A stretch of DNA of 64,000 nt from Cricetomys ansorgei (lineage: Eukaryota; Chordata; Mammalia; Rodentia; Nesomyidae). A model generated the notes under the pieces. The model saw nothing but the letters and a program-made list of their open reading frames with translations. It was not told the DNA's origin and made no database searches. The position numbers and the translations under genes were made by a program. Position 1 is the stretch's first letter, and each line of letters begins with the position of its first letter. The stretch spans positions 1 through 64,000 of the forward strand of contig JAMJFZ010000254.1 in assembly GCA_026225945.1 (NCBI GenBank), in the 5' to 3' direction. This document shows, one piece after another, positions 1 through 13,625 of this stretch.

Positions 1-54
1 TGAATCCACGGGATGGCCAGAGGAGAACGTCAGGTGTTCTGCTCTGTCACTCTC

Positions 55-275
55 CATTTTAATCCTTTCTAGACAGGGTCTCTTATTGAACATGAAGCTA
101 GTCTGGGTGGTAGGAAACAACAGAGAACTTACTGTCTCAACTCTCCTCCACAGTGCAGGGGTTACAACTGCTCCTGGGTCTACATCTGTATTAGTTGTTG
201 GTGCTACTGACTTTAAAAAAGTTCTCATGCTTGAGATGTAAGCATTCTTCTCCCTGATCACTTCAGTTCAGACAC
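55..275 (-). repeat. B4-type SINE fragment (degenerate)
   Basis: The run ctagacagggtctcttattgaa followed by a B1-like middle and a tttaaaaaagttctcatgcttg tail resembles the minus strand of B4 elements (B1-like head, ID-like tail). It is strongly diverged. Confidence 0.5.
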
Positions 276-3200
276 AGATTATCTTATATAGCAATAAATG
301 TTTGAATTATTTTCAGGAAAAAGAGTTGAATGAGTGGGGAGATTGGGAGAATCAAGTATAAAATAAAGGATGAAAGAATAATCAGAATATAATGTATAAA
401 AACATTCACTTACATTAAAATAATGATATCAACTATTGCATGCGAAAATGGAACAAACCTTTTACAAAACATAACAGTATTTCTAGCCAATCATTAAAGT
501 TTCATCTCCTGAATGAAAATAGATAGATGACAGATAGATACACAGATACCTAGATAGATTTTTTATGTACTAAATTCAAGCTATCATGTGTGTTTTAAAG
601 GACATATGCATTTCTCCTCACATAGTAGAAGATATTAACAAAATACTTTGTGAAAAATATGACTACATGTTGATATAATATACATATTATTAGCATTTAA
701 GCTATCATCCTAACTCAAACATTTAATTCATATAATACATAAATGTAATGCCCTAAAATATAAATATATATATTGCAATTACTCTCGAGACTTAATTACC
801 TTTATATGCTATTTACATAGTATTCATATGGTATTTTTCTGTAGTTATGACAATAAAAATAACAACCAGTCCTGGATTCATTAATGTATTTCAATATTAC
901 TAAGTCTGACAATTTGTATACTTTAGATACAAGTGTGTTAGGATGATTCTATACAATTCCTATATTATCATCACTAATAGCCACAAGAAGATTTTAGAAA
1001 TATTCAAACCTTTGTATTTTAGTAATGACACAAAAGCCTTTTATAATTTGGCAGCCACATGGTACAGCAAACTTCACTAAAAATTATTTATAACTGGATA
1101 AATTCGTAAGCTGAAATAGAATAACTGACAAATAATGTAAGTTCAACACTATGATAAATAAAACACTATTAAATATGGAATATTAGTGATCTGCACTATG
1201 AGACCTAGTTGGCTTATGATGAATGATAACATTTTTTAAAATGTTATCTGGAATTATTGTTCATTGCTACTCTAAAACAAATGCTTTAAAACAACTATTT
1301 TTATGCGTCTGCACTTAATTTTAGCATTTCTTTTAATTTTCCATGTATTTCCTTATTCCTCATTATATTCATATATAGTTGACTCCTGGCATTTTGACTC
1401 TCAGTTCATTATTACAGAATGTATACAATCATGGTTGAATGATAAACGTGAAGGAGCACATAGCTATTGTAATTACTATATGTTTGTCAAACTGCCAGGA
1501 TGATGACAGAGACACCACAGCATGGATGGACCAGCCAGTGAGAAGAATGAAGGAAAATTAACATATTCAAAGAACATAAACAGAGAAAGGTTACATTTTT
1601 AAAAAATAAATTCCTTTGAAAAGCTAAGCTAACTACTACATCCTTCCATTATTTCATCTGTAAGCATAATCAGGACAAGTTGAAATATCTGACATCAAGA
1701 GTAGTGAAGAAAAAAGTGTTTAATGTTGTATATATACACACACATACACACATATAAATATATACACATAACAACAATGCATTAATTATTGTATAATTCC
1801 TATAAATACAAAAAGTTCCTATAAACACAAAAAGTATGAAATGTATTACTCCTTAGGATTTCATATTATATAACTATTTTTCAATAAATATTTTAAAGCT
1901 TCATTTTTAATCACAGTAAGGATGGAAGCATGGTATTGCTGGACTCTGTCTCTTTAACATTTTTATATGGCACAAATATTATATTTAAGTTGAATCAATT
2001 TTTGTTGGGTTTGTGTACTATATTATCAAAAATGGATATGAGCATACTAAGCTTATTCAGGTAGATTATCCCATACTACAGCAATGTCCGAATCATTTAT
2101 ATTTCATGTACACTAGGCCTTTAGCTGCTTCTTTTCCAGACTTCACTTTTATAAAATAGTCTATTAAGCACACAATTGAAATTATTTGCTTCTGTTAAAA
2201 TTCTCACAGCTTAATTGCACCTCAAATGACAGAAATTCTTTACGGAAAGCATTGAACATGTTTTTAAAACTTATGATATTTTTAGAAAAATCAAACAATA
2301 TAAAAATCTAACCATCATACATTTTCTACATATGGATAATAAATAGTTCATGTATTACTAAAAATTTATTTATAATAAAATTACAACTTTATGTTAATAT
2401 TTTACCACCACTCATTTTATTACTATTTTATAACTTATGATGTGGAGTTACATAAAAACTTTCCAAAAGAAAAATTAAATTTCATGTTTATCAGCCTCTT
2501 ATATTTATCTGTAATCTAGTCCTCTGTGTTATAGTAAAAAATATGACAAAAAACACTAAAAATATTTTTAAATATTTATTGTTTCATCATTTTCATGAAT
2601 ATATGTAATAGATATGCAAAGGAATTATAGTCTTCAAATCCTTGCGGGGCATATCCAAGCTTTCCTTACTACAAAAACGTTTTCCATGCCAGTTATTCCA
2701 GTTATTATCCCCAGTGTTCTGGTTGTGTCTGAAATTCATACCATCTGTCTCTCACACTCGTCTGATTACTTTTGTTCTGCTATGCCCTAATCTCCCCAAA
2801 GTGCATGTCAATTCTGGATTCGCCTAAGGAAAACTAGCGCAGGACTCACATTTACTATCCTTTCTACTCAGGCTTCCTTTTAGTGACATTACCAAATATC
2901 TTTAGATTCATTACACTCAGAAATACTCTTTTGGGGTGAATAATGAATGAACAGAATACACATTCCCCAGATACTGGGAAGACACTCAATAAACTAAGTA
3001 GACTTACCGGTATTTAAATTCACTTAGCTTGTGTGATCTCAAGTTTCTTAGAATTTCTTGTCCATTCCATAAACAATTCACTGTCTAGTGGTCTTTAAAT
3101 AAATCAAGGACATAACCAAATATTAAATGTTGGAATCAAAACCAAATTCAAACACAGCCTTTGTGGGTTCTACACTATAAAACAAGGGATATGGATAAGT

Positions 3201-3600
3201 ATAATGGCATAGGAAAGATAAATTTTTCTAGATTTCTACCCAGTCTCAAAACCGATGATAGCTTGTAATAAAAACCCCAAGATCTAAAAAGTTGCAGTAA
3301 AACAGGCTGACATTTTCAGTGCCGTAATGAGTCATTACCAGCCTCTGTGGGAGAAAGTAAGGCTGGAAGAAGGGAACTTCAAGCATTGAGTATGTGATGG
3401 TATTTCCTACTTTAATAAAGGTACATTTTACTCCTTAAATAAACACTGAACATCCTCAATAACCTATTTTGCAGCAGGAATGCTAAAAGACCAACAGTTT
3501 TTGAATAAATGTAAATGGATTAAAAATGTTTTAAGGGTAAAATAATACACTGGGAAATATCAGAATTTAAGAGTTTGTTCTTTTGTTGTTTGTTTATTGT
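276..3600. other. AT-rich intron, no gene seen
   Basis: Only short chance frames are present. It holds a degenerate GATA stretch near 520-560 and a TA/CA-rich stretch near 1728-1772. Nothing else was recognised. Confidence 0.6.
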
Positions 3601-3617
3601 TGTTCATTGCTTCTTCC

Positions 3618-3760
3618 TGTTTTTTCAAGACAAGGTTTCTCTATGTAGCCCTGGCTGTTCTACAAACTCACTCTGTAGACCAGGCTAGCTTTGAACTCAG
3701 AAATGCACCCGCCTCTGCCTCCTGAGTTCTGGAATTAAAAGCATGTGCCACCACTAACCT
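3618..3760 (-). repeat. B1 SINE
   Basis: The minus strand gives the B1 order: a head with the GCATGTGCCACCACT complement, then the GAGGCAGAGGC-like block, the CAGCCTGGTCTACAGAGTGAG-like block and the AAACCTTGTCTTG-like tail. On the plus strand this reads caaggtttctctatgtagcc, then gtagaccaggctagctttga. Confidence 0.9.
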
Positions 3761-4619
3761 GAGGAATTTACTAGTCTTAGTGTTTGGAGATGCACAGACA
3801 TAGACTTTTCTTTTAACATAAAAATGTCAGCAGAGAAATATACTTCCATATTCACTTTTGGCAAGGAACAATGAGTTCCTATAGGCACATGGGTATACAC
3901 GAGGTAGCTGTACTCACAACCTCTTAAGTTTTTGTTCTAAACTGTTGACTGAAGCAAGCGAAGTCCAGAGTCAATGTTTTACATTTGTGTTCCCTGAAGT
4001 GAGAACTGCATAGGGAGAGTGAAAGAATTGGGAATTGATAAGCATAGTCAGGTACCATATAGCAAAGAAAAATTAAAATGCTGCTTTCTAAAAGAAAAAA
4101 AAATGGAGGAATGTCACACTGGAGAATATTATGGCCAATTCTTACTGGTTAAAGCCCACACTATCATTTATAATCTAAAAATGAGACATTAAATAGCTTG
4201 AGATGAGCAGTAATACTATAGATACTTTATAAAATAGCTGCTGGTAAGATAATTTAGAAAAAAATAATGAAAGAAAGCCATCTTAAGCTGTACAGATGAA
4301 AAAAAAAAAACAAAGCAAATTTTCCCCTTTGGTTCCTTCATTGTAAAGTTGGAATTGGGTCACATACTGTTTTAAGTGATATTTGAGAATTGGAAATGAT
4401 GAAAGCTTGTAAGTACCAAATAGTGCCCTGTGGTTGATCAGAAATTAAAGTAAAAACAAAAAAAAAATGACTCCCAATGTTAATTTTAATAGGTCTCAGC
4501 GAGGTTAAATTTCAACTGTTTCAGTTGTTCAAAAGTCTTTTACTGAGCAATGTGTTTTAATCTCTACATTAAACTACTTCCAATTTCTCTTTTTACTTAA
4601 TCTGCTCCTGGCTAAACTG

Positions 4620-4835
4620 TCCTCTTTATTATGTTATGTGTGAGTGTTTGCCTAAATGTATTTTTGTGCAATGTGTGCATTACTGATGCCCACAAATGCC
4701 AGAAGTGGGTATCATATCCTCTGGGATTATAGCTGCAGACCATTGCCAAGTTACCAGGCACATGCTACGTATCAAACCTGGGTCCCTGCAAGAAAAATAA
4801 GTGGTCTTAACCACTAAATCAACTCTCAAGTTGCT
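4620..4835 (-). repeat. B3 SINE (B2 superfamily)
   Basis: The plus strand shows the reverse of a tRNA-derived SINE: gatgcccacaaatgccagaa, then ctgggattatagctgcagac, then caaacctgggtccctgcaag, and gtggtcttaaccactaaatc at the tRNA-like end. Confidence 0.82.
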
Positions 4836-5469
4836 GTAATCTAAATTTTCATTACAAAATTGAAGTCGGGAGTTAAAGTGTTTGCCATAGTATCAGAATG
4901 GATATCATCATTTTGTAATTTAAAAAATTGTTTAAAATCTTTTTCTATGACCATCATAGAGGAAGTTTTCTACGAACTGGGAACAAATTAGAGGCTAACA
5001 CAGAGAAAAACTTATTTAGTCAGTGAATACCTGTTCTAATAGAGAAAACACACAATAAAAAAGACAACATATATAAAATAGACTACCAAGTTTGGTAGCC
5101 TACGTTAGAAGTAGAAGAAAGGAAGAAAATTCAGCAGAGAAAAGAGGTAGGCTATGTAATGGAATGGTGTAATCTTATGCAATAGGCAAAGTAACACTTA
5201 AGAGAGGAGGTGACCATGATCAGGAATAATAGAGTTAACAATGTAGAGGTTAAGAAACAAATACCCTAGGAGAAGGGAATAGAAAGGGCAAAGCCCTCAG
5301 GCAGAAATGTCCTTTGTGTGTCCCACTGTGTATGTGTGTCTAGAACAAAAGAAGCAAGCACAGTTGTAATAAAATATAAAGGATTATATATTTAAAGAGA
5401 TAATTCTATTAAGCTTTTCAATGAAGAGGCTGTCAAAAAAATGAAAGAAGAATAAGAAGATTAAGAATA

Positions 5470-5530
5470 AGAATTTGAAGAAGAAGGAGGAGGAGGAGGA
5501 GGAGGAAGAGAAGGTGGGGGGAGGAGAAGG
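5470..5530 (+). repeat. (GGA)n polypurine tract
   Basis: An uninterrupted A/G run with about six GGA units followed by a G-rich stretch. It accounts for the chance minus-strand frame rich in Ser and Phe. Confidence 0.9.
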
Positions 5531-6299
5531 AGCAAACCACAACAGAGGAAACAAAAAATCAACAACATAAAGCAAAGTTAAAAAACAGTAATGTTCTGCA
5601 GTGATTCTGGTAAAAAATTATTGGTAGCTAGGGTTTAAATGGTAGCAGAAGGAACTACTGAATAAGCTGATGAGTGAGACATGACAGCTGAGAAGTAGAG
5701 TAATGAATTCAGACTCCACGACTGGTTTGAACAACTGAAGGAACAAATATTCTCTTTCTAGGATGAGAACTTTTAACAGAAAAAGGAGGTTTTGTAAAGA
5801 CTAGTTCATGCTCATGTTTAGATATATTATACTTTGAATGAAGACTATATATCCTAGTGAAGATAAAAGAATTACTGTTAGAAGTCAAATTATGGAGTCT
5901 TATTGCAATTTTATAACTCTCAAACTCATAAATTTCTTCTGAAAAAAGAGAGAGATGGTGAAACTGCAGAACATTGACCAGTATGAAAGCTGTTTCCTAG
6001 ATCAGACCTGGGTATAGGAGTTTGGGTTAAAATAATGGCAGTGTGCTTCATAGATGGAACTTATGCTTTATGCTATCAAGTAACTCAAAATCCATGATTG
6101 GGTAGGTTATTGGGCATAGGGGAGAACCTACTACTATTATTCATATTATTTAAATGCCACCTAAATATTTATCTTTACACCCATAAATCAGTGCATCTCC
6201 TTAAAGGAGATATATTTTACATTACATGATACACAATACACAGTGGTTATCAAGCAGAGAATGAGAAACTGGAGTGTTCAACCTTATGTAGGATAACTA

Positions 6300-6860
6300 A
6301 ATTACAACCTCTTACTACCACACCGACCATAACCACTCCATCTACACGAAAAGCTCAGGAATCATTGCAGAAGGAGACTTAAGAAGAATACAATAGCCAG
6401 AGGTAATGTATAATACAAAACAGTGTTCTTTGAATATGACCAATCCACTGTACACACAGTTCACAGCAGATATAATTTCATGTACAAGACCCACACAAGA
6501 TCACACCAGCCAAATCATCAACATGGATCATAGATGGGTTATTCAAGTGCCAACTCTAGCTGATGAGATGTAATTGATGCCATCTGGAGTAGGGAAGATT
6601 TGGTTTTCCCCAGGGATGTGGCCACTGAAAAGTAATGTGTACTCCAATAGATGACCTTACACCATGGACAGTGCAGCATCACTAGGTGGGATGAGGTTTT
6701 ATATGACAGCACACAATCGTGTGCTCTTATATAAAGAGGGACAAACAGTGAAGAATAGGAGAAGAATTGGAAAGGAGAGACTGAGGAATGGACTTGATAA
6801 AACACATTATCTCCATGAATGATATCATCAAACAATAAAACAGGCTCATGACAAAAATAA
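6300..6860 (+). mobile_element. L1 3' UTR fragment
   Basis: Matches the recalled rodent L1 3' UTR in order: gaatcattgcagaaggagac, agccagagg, acaagacccacacaagatca, ccaactctagctgatgag, ccccagggatgtggccactg, then a tail ending in aataaaaca near 6840. Minus-strand frames here are chance. Confidence 0.75.
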
Positions 6861-9735
6861 AGAACTGTCCAGAAAAGTTGGAAAAAGTTAGAATACTATA
6901 ATGGCTTAGTATCAAAGAGAAATTTTTGTTTCAAACTGGAGATAGTAATTGACAGGAAAATTATGGTGTGTTACAAATATGAGGAATGGTTGATAATTGA
7001 CTATTACATACAGCAACATAGGTGTCAGCAATTCAATATATTCATGTAGAAATCATTAGTAACTTTGACAGAAAGAATTTGACTGATCTTGGAATGATAA
7101 AACTCAACTGAAGTGCAGTTAAAATGAAACGGTGAAGAAGAATTTAGTCATCTAGTCTAAGGACAGTTTTAAAGAAAAAGAAGTAGACACATCCATGAAA
7201 ATGGTCGAGGCATATTTTATGAATTATTTCCACTTATACTGGAATAAGCAACGTGTGCACACACTGGAATAACCAGAAGAGACAAAAAGAGTTGATACTT
7301 GCGAGAAGTAAGCAGGATTGGCGGAAGGGTGAACTCGCACAACTAAGAGGAGATGGTATCTAAAGGATGGGAAGGTTGTGACTAGAAGCATGGACAAGTA
7401 TTTGTAGCAATAAGATTAGGGTTAGAGATGGTAGACAATGTGGACATGAAATCAAGTGATGAGTAGATGGCATGGTGAGAACAGTAGAAGTTTTCTTCTA
7501 ATTGCTTACATTTTTTTTTTGTCAATGAAAAGCAGAAATGAGAATTGACAGAGATAGCACAGGATGAAGCAACCTGAAATTATAAAATTGTAATGTACAT
7601 AGTGTAAAAGAGAACAGAGAAGGGAAATATAAAGTGATTGTTGATGGGATTCAGACCTACACATTGCAATGACACAGAATTCAAAGTAAGTTCCTGCAGC
7701 ATCGCTCTGTGAAAAGATCCCAAATGAACATTGTATAATGTTCACTGTCTTCTACATTGTACAAAATCCTTCTATTGTTCATTTCATTTCTTGCACCATG
7801 AAAGGAAGGGGTAGCAAAGTGAGGGTTATGCTATAGATATCTCGTATTATTCAAGGGACAATCCATAATTAATTTTTAATAAAGCCCTCAGTAATGTAAA
7901 TCTCAACTTTGTCTTTTCCTTGTATGCATTACTTAGTGTTAAATAGTGGCTGAAAGCTCATACTTGAAATTGACCTTGGAGAAGTCCTTTATCATTTGAG
8001 TTTATTTCCGAATTTACAAACTAACCACAATAAAATATATGATTCACTTCAGGAGGTTTATACTGAAACCTGTATGAGACAATGTGGATAAGCTGCATAA
8101 TCAACACATATTATGTGCACATGTATGTGCACACAATAAAATTCAATAAATATTGACACTGAGCTACATTTGGCAGGTTCATATCAACTTAACTCATGTG
8201 TTTTTTTTATTTTTTTACAGAAGAAAAGGATTTTCCCATATTCTCTATTTAATGCACATATGATCATTTAAAACAGGAAAATATGCTACTTTCTTTTAAA
8301 TTTCTTATAAAATGTAGGTGGAGGAGGGCAGTAGATAATGTGTTGCTAAAATCTGAATTTTATTAATAACATTTTTTTAATAAGTTTCTGTTATAAACTA
8401 CCAGTTATCTACATAGAATAATGATTATAGACTTACATTGTACTAGATTTTGTTATTGTGATTTGAAGGTAGAACACCATCTTAGACAATTAATAATCTG
8501 ATTAGCTTCTTATGAGATCTTAGTGAAACTATCTCCCACCATAGCCACATGTGCCATCCACAACAAACAAATTAAAGAAATAGAAAGATTGTTCTTCTTT
8601 CAGAGGAAAAATAAGATAATAAACTATCAATGCACTGACTTAACATATGATAAACATATTTTTGCTACTAAATTTTTTATTCTAAAATTGTGACTATTGT
8701 ATATTTGGCTGATGTAAAATTTGACATAGAATATGGAAACAGTATTTCTTTTAAAATTACTTCCAACATACTGTGTTGCATCAAGTTTATAAAGCAATAT
8801 TAAATACTAGAAGTTGACATTTAAAGCTCAACTAAATTTTTTTCATATACATATTAAGTAACTTTCAGAGTTTATGCCTTTCTACGGAGATGCATTTTAC
8901 TCTTCTGAGAAAACTAATTATGATAAACAATGAGAGTTTCTAGACATATGCCAATGTCTCCCAGGTCAATAAAATTACATCTCAGTATCACAAGTTAAAT
9001 TATTTAACGGTGAAATAAAATCCTTCCGCAGTGGAATTGCATTGTAGGTTGGCATTAGCACAACTCAGCCCTTCCTGAAGACACTGACATATGCATAGAA
9101 AACATCTGTCAGCAGCAGAATAGAAAAACAGAAGAAAGAGATTCTGAAATCAAATATTCCTTCAAGGAGATTTTTCAGATAGTATCAGACCTAGTTCCCC
9201 ATCTGTTTTCTTATGTTAAAAGACTCTATAAATGGCAATTATGAAACCATCTTTAGCTTTAAAGTATATATTTATATGGCTAGTAAAAAAAAGAGAATAA
9301 CAGAAAAACAAAACTATAGATTTTAACCACAATGAACAACTGAAGGACCAACTAGAAACACAAAAGTTTCAAAACACTTTAAAATAGCACATTGTACAAT
9401 TGTGTTGAGTCATTACTCATAATTGTAGTTTCACAAAAGAGAAATAGAAAATGAGAATATTAATTAGACTTCTGATCTATTTTACATATCTTTTCTATTT
9501 AATTTGGAAAGTATCACTGATAAAAATAATCTGTCTATGAACATAAAAATAATACTTCTCTAAAGTACTTGGATCTATTTCATGTCTTTATGTGCATATT
9601 TATTGTATCACCACACTAAATGTTATATACTTACACATTTATATCAATATTTACGATAACGTTTGCAAAACCACAGACATAAAATACCACTCATCTCTAC
9701 TCCATCAAACTTGAAGCAATAAGAGTTATATTGCA
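6861..9735. other. AT-rich intron, no gene seen
   Basis: No open frame beyond chance length, no recognised repeat except a possible SINE tail near 8100-8150 (cacatgtatgtgcacacaat). Otherwise unique. Confidence 0.5.
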
Positions 9736-9737
9736 CA

Positions 9738-9800
9738 GCCAGGTAGGTGGCACATATCTTTAATCCTAGTGCTTGAGAAACAGAAGATCTACTTTAAGGA
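9738..9800 (+). repeat. B1 SINE head fragment
   Basis: gccaggtaggtggcacatat followed by ctttaatcctagtgcttgag is the B1 5' end. It breaks off just before an inverted L1 segment. Confidence 0.65.
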
Positions 9801-9821
9801 AGATTGATTCTCTCTCTCTCA

Positions 9822-10291
9822 GCAGTCATTAATTGCCTACAGCTCTCCCTTGTGGGGTGGGGCACTGTGAGATTTTTATTTTTTTATCATCCACATTGTC
9901 ACGTCAATTGATATTACCATTCTTCAAGTATTGTTTGAGCAGCTACACTGTTGATATGCTATGACGGTCGCTTCCTTGACATATCTAGAAGATACATTGT
10001 TGCAGCAGAGTTCTTGGTAAAGCCACAAAATATTCAAGCTAGCCCAAACAATGGTAAGTAAAATACAAAAAAAACAAAACAAAACAAAAAACCAAAAGTA
10101 CTACAGAAAAGTAAGAAATGATGAGAACAGGGGAAATAGTCTTTTCCAGAAGAAAGGACACTAACTGGATCAACTAGTTATTCAAAACCAATTGGCCATC
10201 TCTGAAAACATACACATAAATAACATTATATGAACTGAGTAATATAAATAGATTAGACAGATGATAGACAGACTGATAGATAGGACAGATG

Positions 10292-10348
<57 letters not shown>

Positions 10349-10450
10349 TATACACATATATATATGACAGATGATAGATAGATAGATAGATGACAGAAAG
10401 CTTGATAGATATAATTATAAATGCAAATATATTGAGAGACACTTCAAAAA
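9822..10450 (+). mobile_element. L1 (Lx) 3' end with 5' inversion
   Basis: 9822-10020 is minus-strand Lx 3' UTR (attaattgcctacagctctc, then gcttccttgacatatctaga). 10075-10450 is plus-strand Lx 3' UTR continuing from nearly the same consensus point (gggaaatagtcttttccaga, then ccatctctgaaaacatacac). A compound GATA/TA/CA repeat sits inside the tail. The arrangement fits twin-priming retrotransposition. Confidence 0.75.
10245..10400 (+). repeat. Compound GATA / TA / CA microsatellite
   Basis: Runs of gatagatag, tatatata and about twenty ca units, then tatata and gata again, lying at the TA-rich point of the L1 tail. Confidence 0.92.
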
Positions 10451-10489
10451 ATGAGCTGTGTCAAGGAGGGAAATTGAAATGAAAATAAC

Positions 10490-11180
10490 TTTAATATTTT
10501 ATCTTACTCTGATCAGAATGGTTAAGATCAAGGAGAACAACCTACAAGTATTAATGGGGTTGTGGGGAATTATCATTCACTGTTGGGGGAATAAAAACAA
10601 GTGTAGCCATTTGTGAATCAGTATGGATAATTTTAGCTCATGAAAAAGCTAAAAATAACTCTCTCATTAGCATATATCCAAAGGTCATGCCATCCTAGCC
10701 AAAGATATTTGCTTTGCCATGTTCATTGCTGCTCTATTTACAATAGCCAGAAAATAGAAAGAACTGAAGTGCCTTTCAACTGATGAATTGACAATGAAAA
10801 TGTGGTATATATCCAGGATTTGAAACTACAAAACACTTTACTGAATAAAGCAACTCCTGTCCCAGAAGGACAAATATATCATATTCCCTTTCAGTTGTAG
10901 TTTCTAGCCATAGATCTTCAAATGTGTGTATGAAAGCTGAGTTATGCAGAAACTAAGAAATCCAATGAGACTATGGAGTCAAGAAACTCTAGAAATGGGA
11001 ATAGCAGTGTATAGGTGATATAATGCAGGGAATGGAGAAAACAGGGAAGCTTTTTATTAGGGAAGAGGAAGGGGGGTCAATACAAAAGGAAAGGGGATGA
11101 GGAAGCATACATCTGACAGGGATCTGATGCAATCTTCTCTATGTCAATATGATGACCAATAGAGAAACTTATTGCATTCA
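10490..11180 (+). mobile_element. L1 ORF2 3' end fragment
   Basis: tctgatcagaatggttaaga, atatatccaaaggtcatgcc, gttcattgctgctctattta and aatagccagaaaatagaaag appear in the order of the ORF2 C-terminal end. The frame is broken throughout. 10860-11180 looks like the following 3' region (ggacaaatatatcatattcc), less certain. Confidence 0.8.
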
Positions 11181-12100
11181 AGTTTGGCCTATCTATGGTA
11201 AATTTCCTATAATGCTAGAGAAAAACATCTTTTCTTAAATGCCATTTTCATTTTGCCAAATCTCTATACTATTTTTCTATACTATGTATCTATCTTATAT
11301 GTCTAAACAAAAATATTATCTATCTTTACTATACTTCAGCATGCTCTACAGTCATCTAACTATAATTCTCCATTCTTTTGGAACCATTTCTTTACATAGC
11401 CTCAAAAACTTTTTGTGTATTTTTGCACTTTTACATTCCATGAGAATCCTAATCTTCTACTGTTAAAAATCATTCTATTTTATTTTAAAAGCCTTTACTT
11501 GCATACAAATATTTTACTTTTAATGAATTAATATGCACGGTTTTACACACTGCAGATAGAAGCTCATTAATTCAAAGTATTAATCTTACCTGAGTTTTGC
11601 TCCTGACCTCAAATTTATCCATTTATAAAAACAAAAACTCTTATTTTTAAGAAGATTAAGTAGAAGTATGCTTTCTACACGAATTGCACACAATCAAAAC
11701 ATTATATTAGAAATCTGAATAAATTTGATACTTTGATAGTGAAAAAAGTAAGAAAACCTTTTAGAAACAACTTAAGTTACAAAGATTTGCACAGTTGTTG
11801 TCTGAATAAAAGCTTGATTGTTCAAAAAAATAAAGGTAATAAGTAACTAGTAGGATCATAACAAATTAAAAGGCTCTCGCAGCAAAGGGACACAATCAGC
11901 AAAATGAAAATCCAAACTACAGAATAAAAAATAGTATCTTTCCAGCTACTCATCTGTGAAATGATTAATACCTGCAATATTGAGAGAGCTTTAAGAGGGC
12001 CAAGAAGAAACAAATCAGTATTTTGCCAAATATTCTGAGCAGGTATGTGTCAAAAAGTACAAATGGCAATAAATATATAGAAAAGGGCTCATAATCTTTA
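11181..12100. other. AT-rich intron, no gene seen
   Basis: Contains a 75-codon chance frame rich in Ser, Leu and Phe and nothing recognisable. Confidence 0.5.
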
Positions 12101-12104
12101 GCTA

Positions 12105-12470
12105 TAAGCAAAATTTAAAAGGTAAAGGAACAGTGTTGGATGCTTGACATTTCCTGACTTCAACATTTAACTGCAATGCTACAGTAATGAAAACAAGGTG
12201 ATGTGGGCATAAAGGTAGGCTGATCTGCCAAGTGGAATAGAACATATATCCCTTACTAGAACTCTAGTACACAAAGTCAAATGATCTTCACAAGGGAGAA
12301 GCTAAGACTACAGAATGGGAGAAGAGAGGAATTTCAAAAGCAGTGTGAGCAAAACCAAATAACTGCATACCTGTAAAAGAATGAATTAGCACCTCCTCCA
12401 ACTTACAGTGTGTAGAAAATAGATCATTACCCATAATAGATAATGTTTTGAAACACAGAAACTAGATGAG
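12105..12470 (+). mobile_element. Old L1 ORF2 fragment
   Basis: Degenerate match to the ORF2 C-terminal coding region: cctgacttcaacatttaact, gctacagtaatgaaaacaag, then ctgtaaaagaatgaattagc. Multiple stops and frameshifts. Confidence 0.65.
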
Positions 12471-12592
12471 GACAATGTGGTAAATGCCAATAATAAAACA
12501 CTCAGAGGGCTTAAGAAGGAGAATGAGGTTCATAACCATCCTGGCCAAGGGAGAATTTGTTTCAAAATAAGCAGATAAATAAATAAAAGTAA
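12470..12592 (+). repeat. B1-like SINE (degenerate)
   Basis: gaggttcataaccatcctgg followed by gtttcaaaataagcagataa resembles the second half and tail of an old B1/PB1 element; the head is poorly preserved. Confidence 0.55.
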
Positions 12593-12737
12593 TCCAAAAT
12601 AAAAACACATCATAATAATAAATATCATAAAACCATAAAATCATGAAAATGGGACATGAACCAAACAAACAAAACAGTTAGTTACGTTGGATTCAGCAAT
12701 AACTTTTTGAATATGTTAAAAATGATAATAGGTATGA

Positions 12738-13572
12738 TGTAAAATATAGTTAAGAATTATGCTGGTCTTGAAAAATTGTGGAACTTGATTATTATCTTGG
12801 TAACAAGGCCTTACTAGCCTGAGGGTGCTGACTAGCTTTCCAGTAGCAAGTATAATTTCCTTACAGATAAGTGTTCAATTAGACAGCTCTTAGTTACAAT
12901 CAACATGTGAGTGCCACCTCTATATCTTTATGCATAACTTGCCATGCTGGTCATTGTTGTGGTTTGTAGGTGTTGCAGCTGGGTAGGACTATTTAATTCC
13001 TATCCTCTTCTGGCAGCTAGAGCACAGGGAATATGCTTTTGGGTCAGATACATTTCTTGGAGTCCTTTGTCATAAAAGGCACATAGTGTCTTCAGCAATG
13101 GGGGGGGGCACCTTCAACTCCTGAGAGGCAACCAAGGGCAACCTAAGTATGATTACAAGCCCTCATCAAAATGACTATCAAAGAAACCTAATGTTAGACA
13201 AATACAGAGATGACTGGATCATGTAAACCCAGCCTCCAACAGATACATCTATAGTACCTGCATCTGTGGCTCAGGGAACACAACTAAAGAGGGGCAAAAA
13301 ATTACAGGAGCCAGAATAACCATAATTCTGCTGTGTAACAGTCTCTCCAAGAAATAGCTGCATAAACAAGACAATAACAGTTAACATGTTAACATGAAAA
13401 GGGAAAACTTTTCAGGGTTCCACCAATTTACAAAGAACTACAGGCAATTAATGTCATCTGGGAGAAAGAGAATTAACCTCGCCCAAGGATGAGTTCCCTT
13501 ATTGCTTGTCCAATTCAGTTGGTTAGCCCTGAGTATACATACATGCAAACAATAAAAATAGGCCCAGCATGA

Positions 13573-13625
<53 letters not shown>

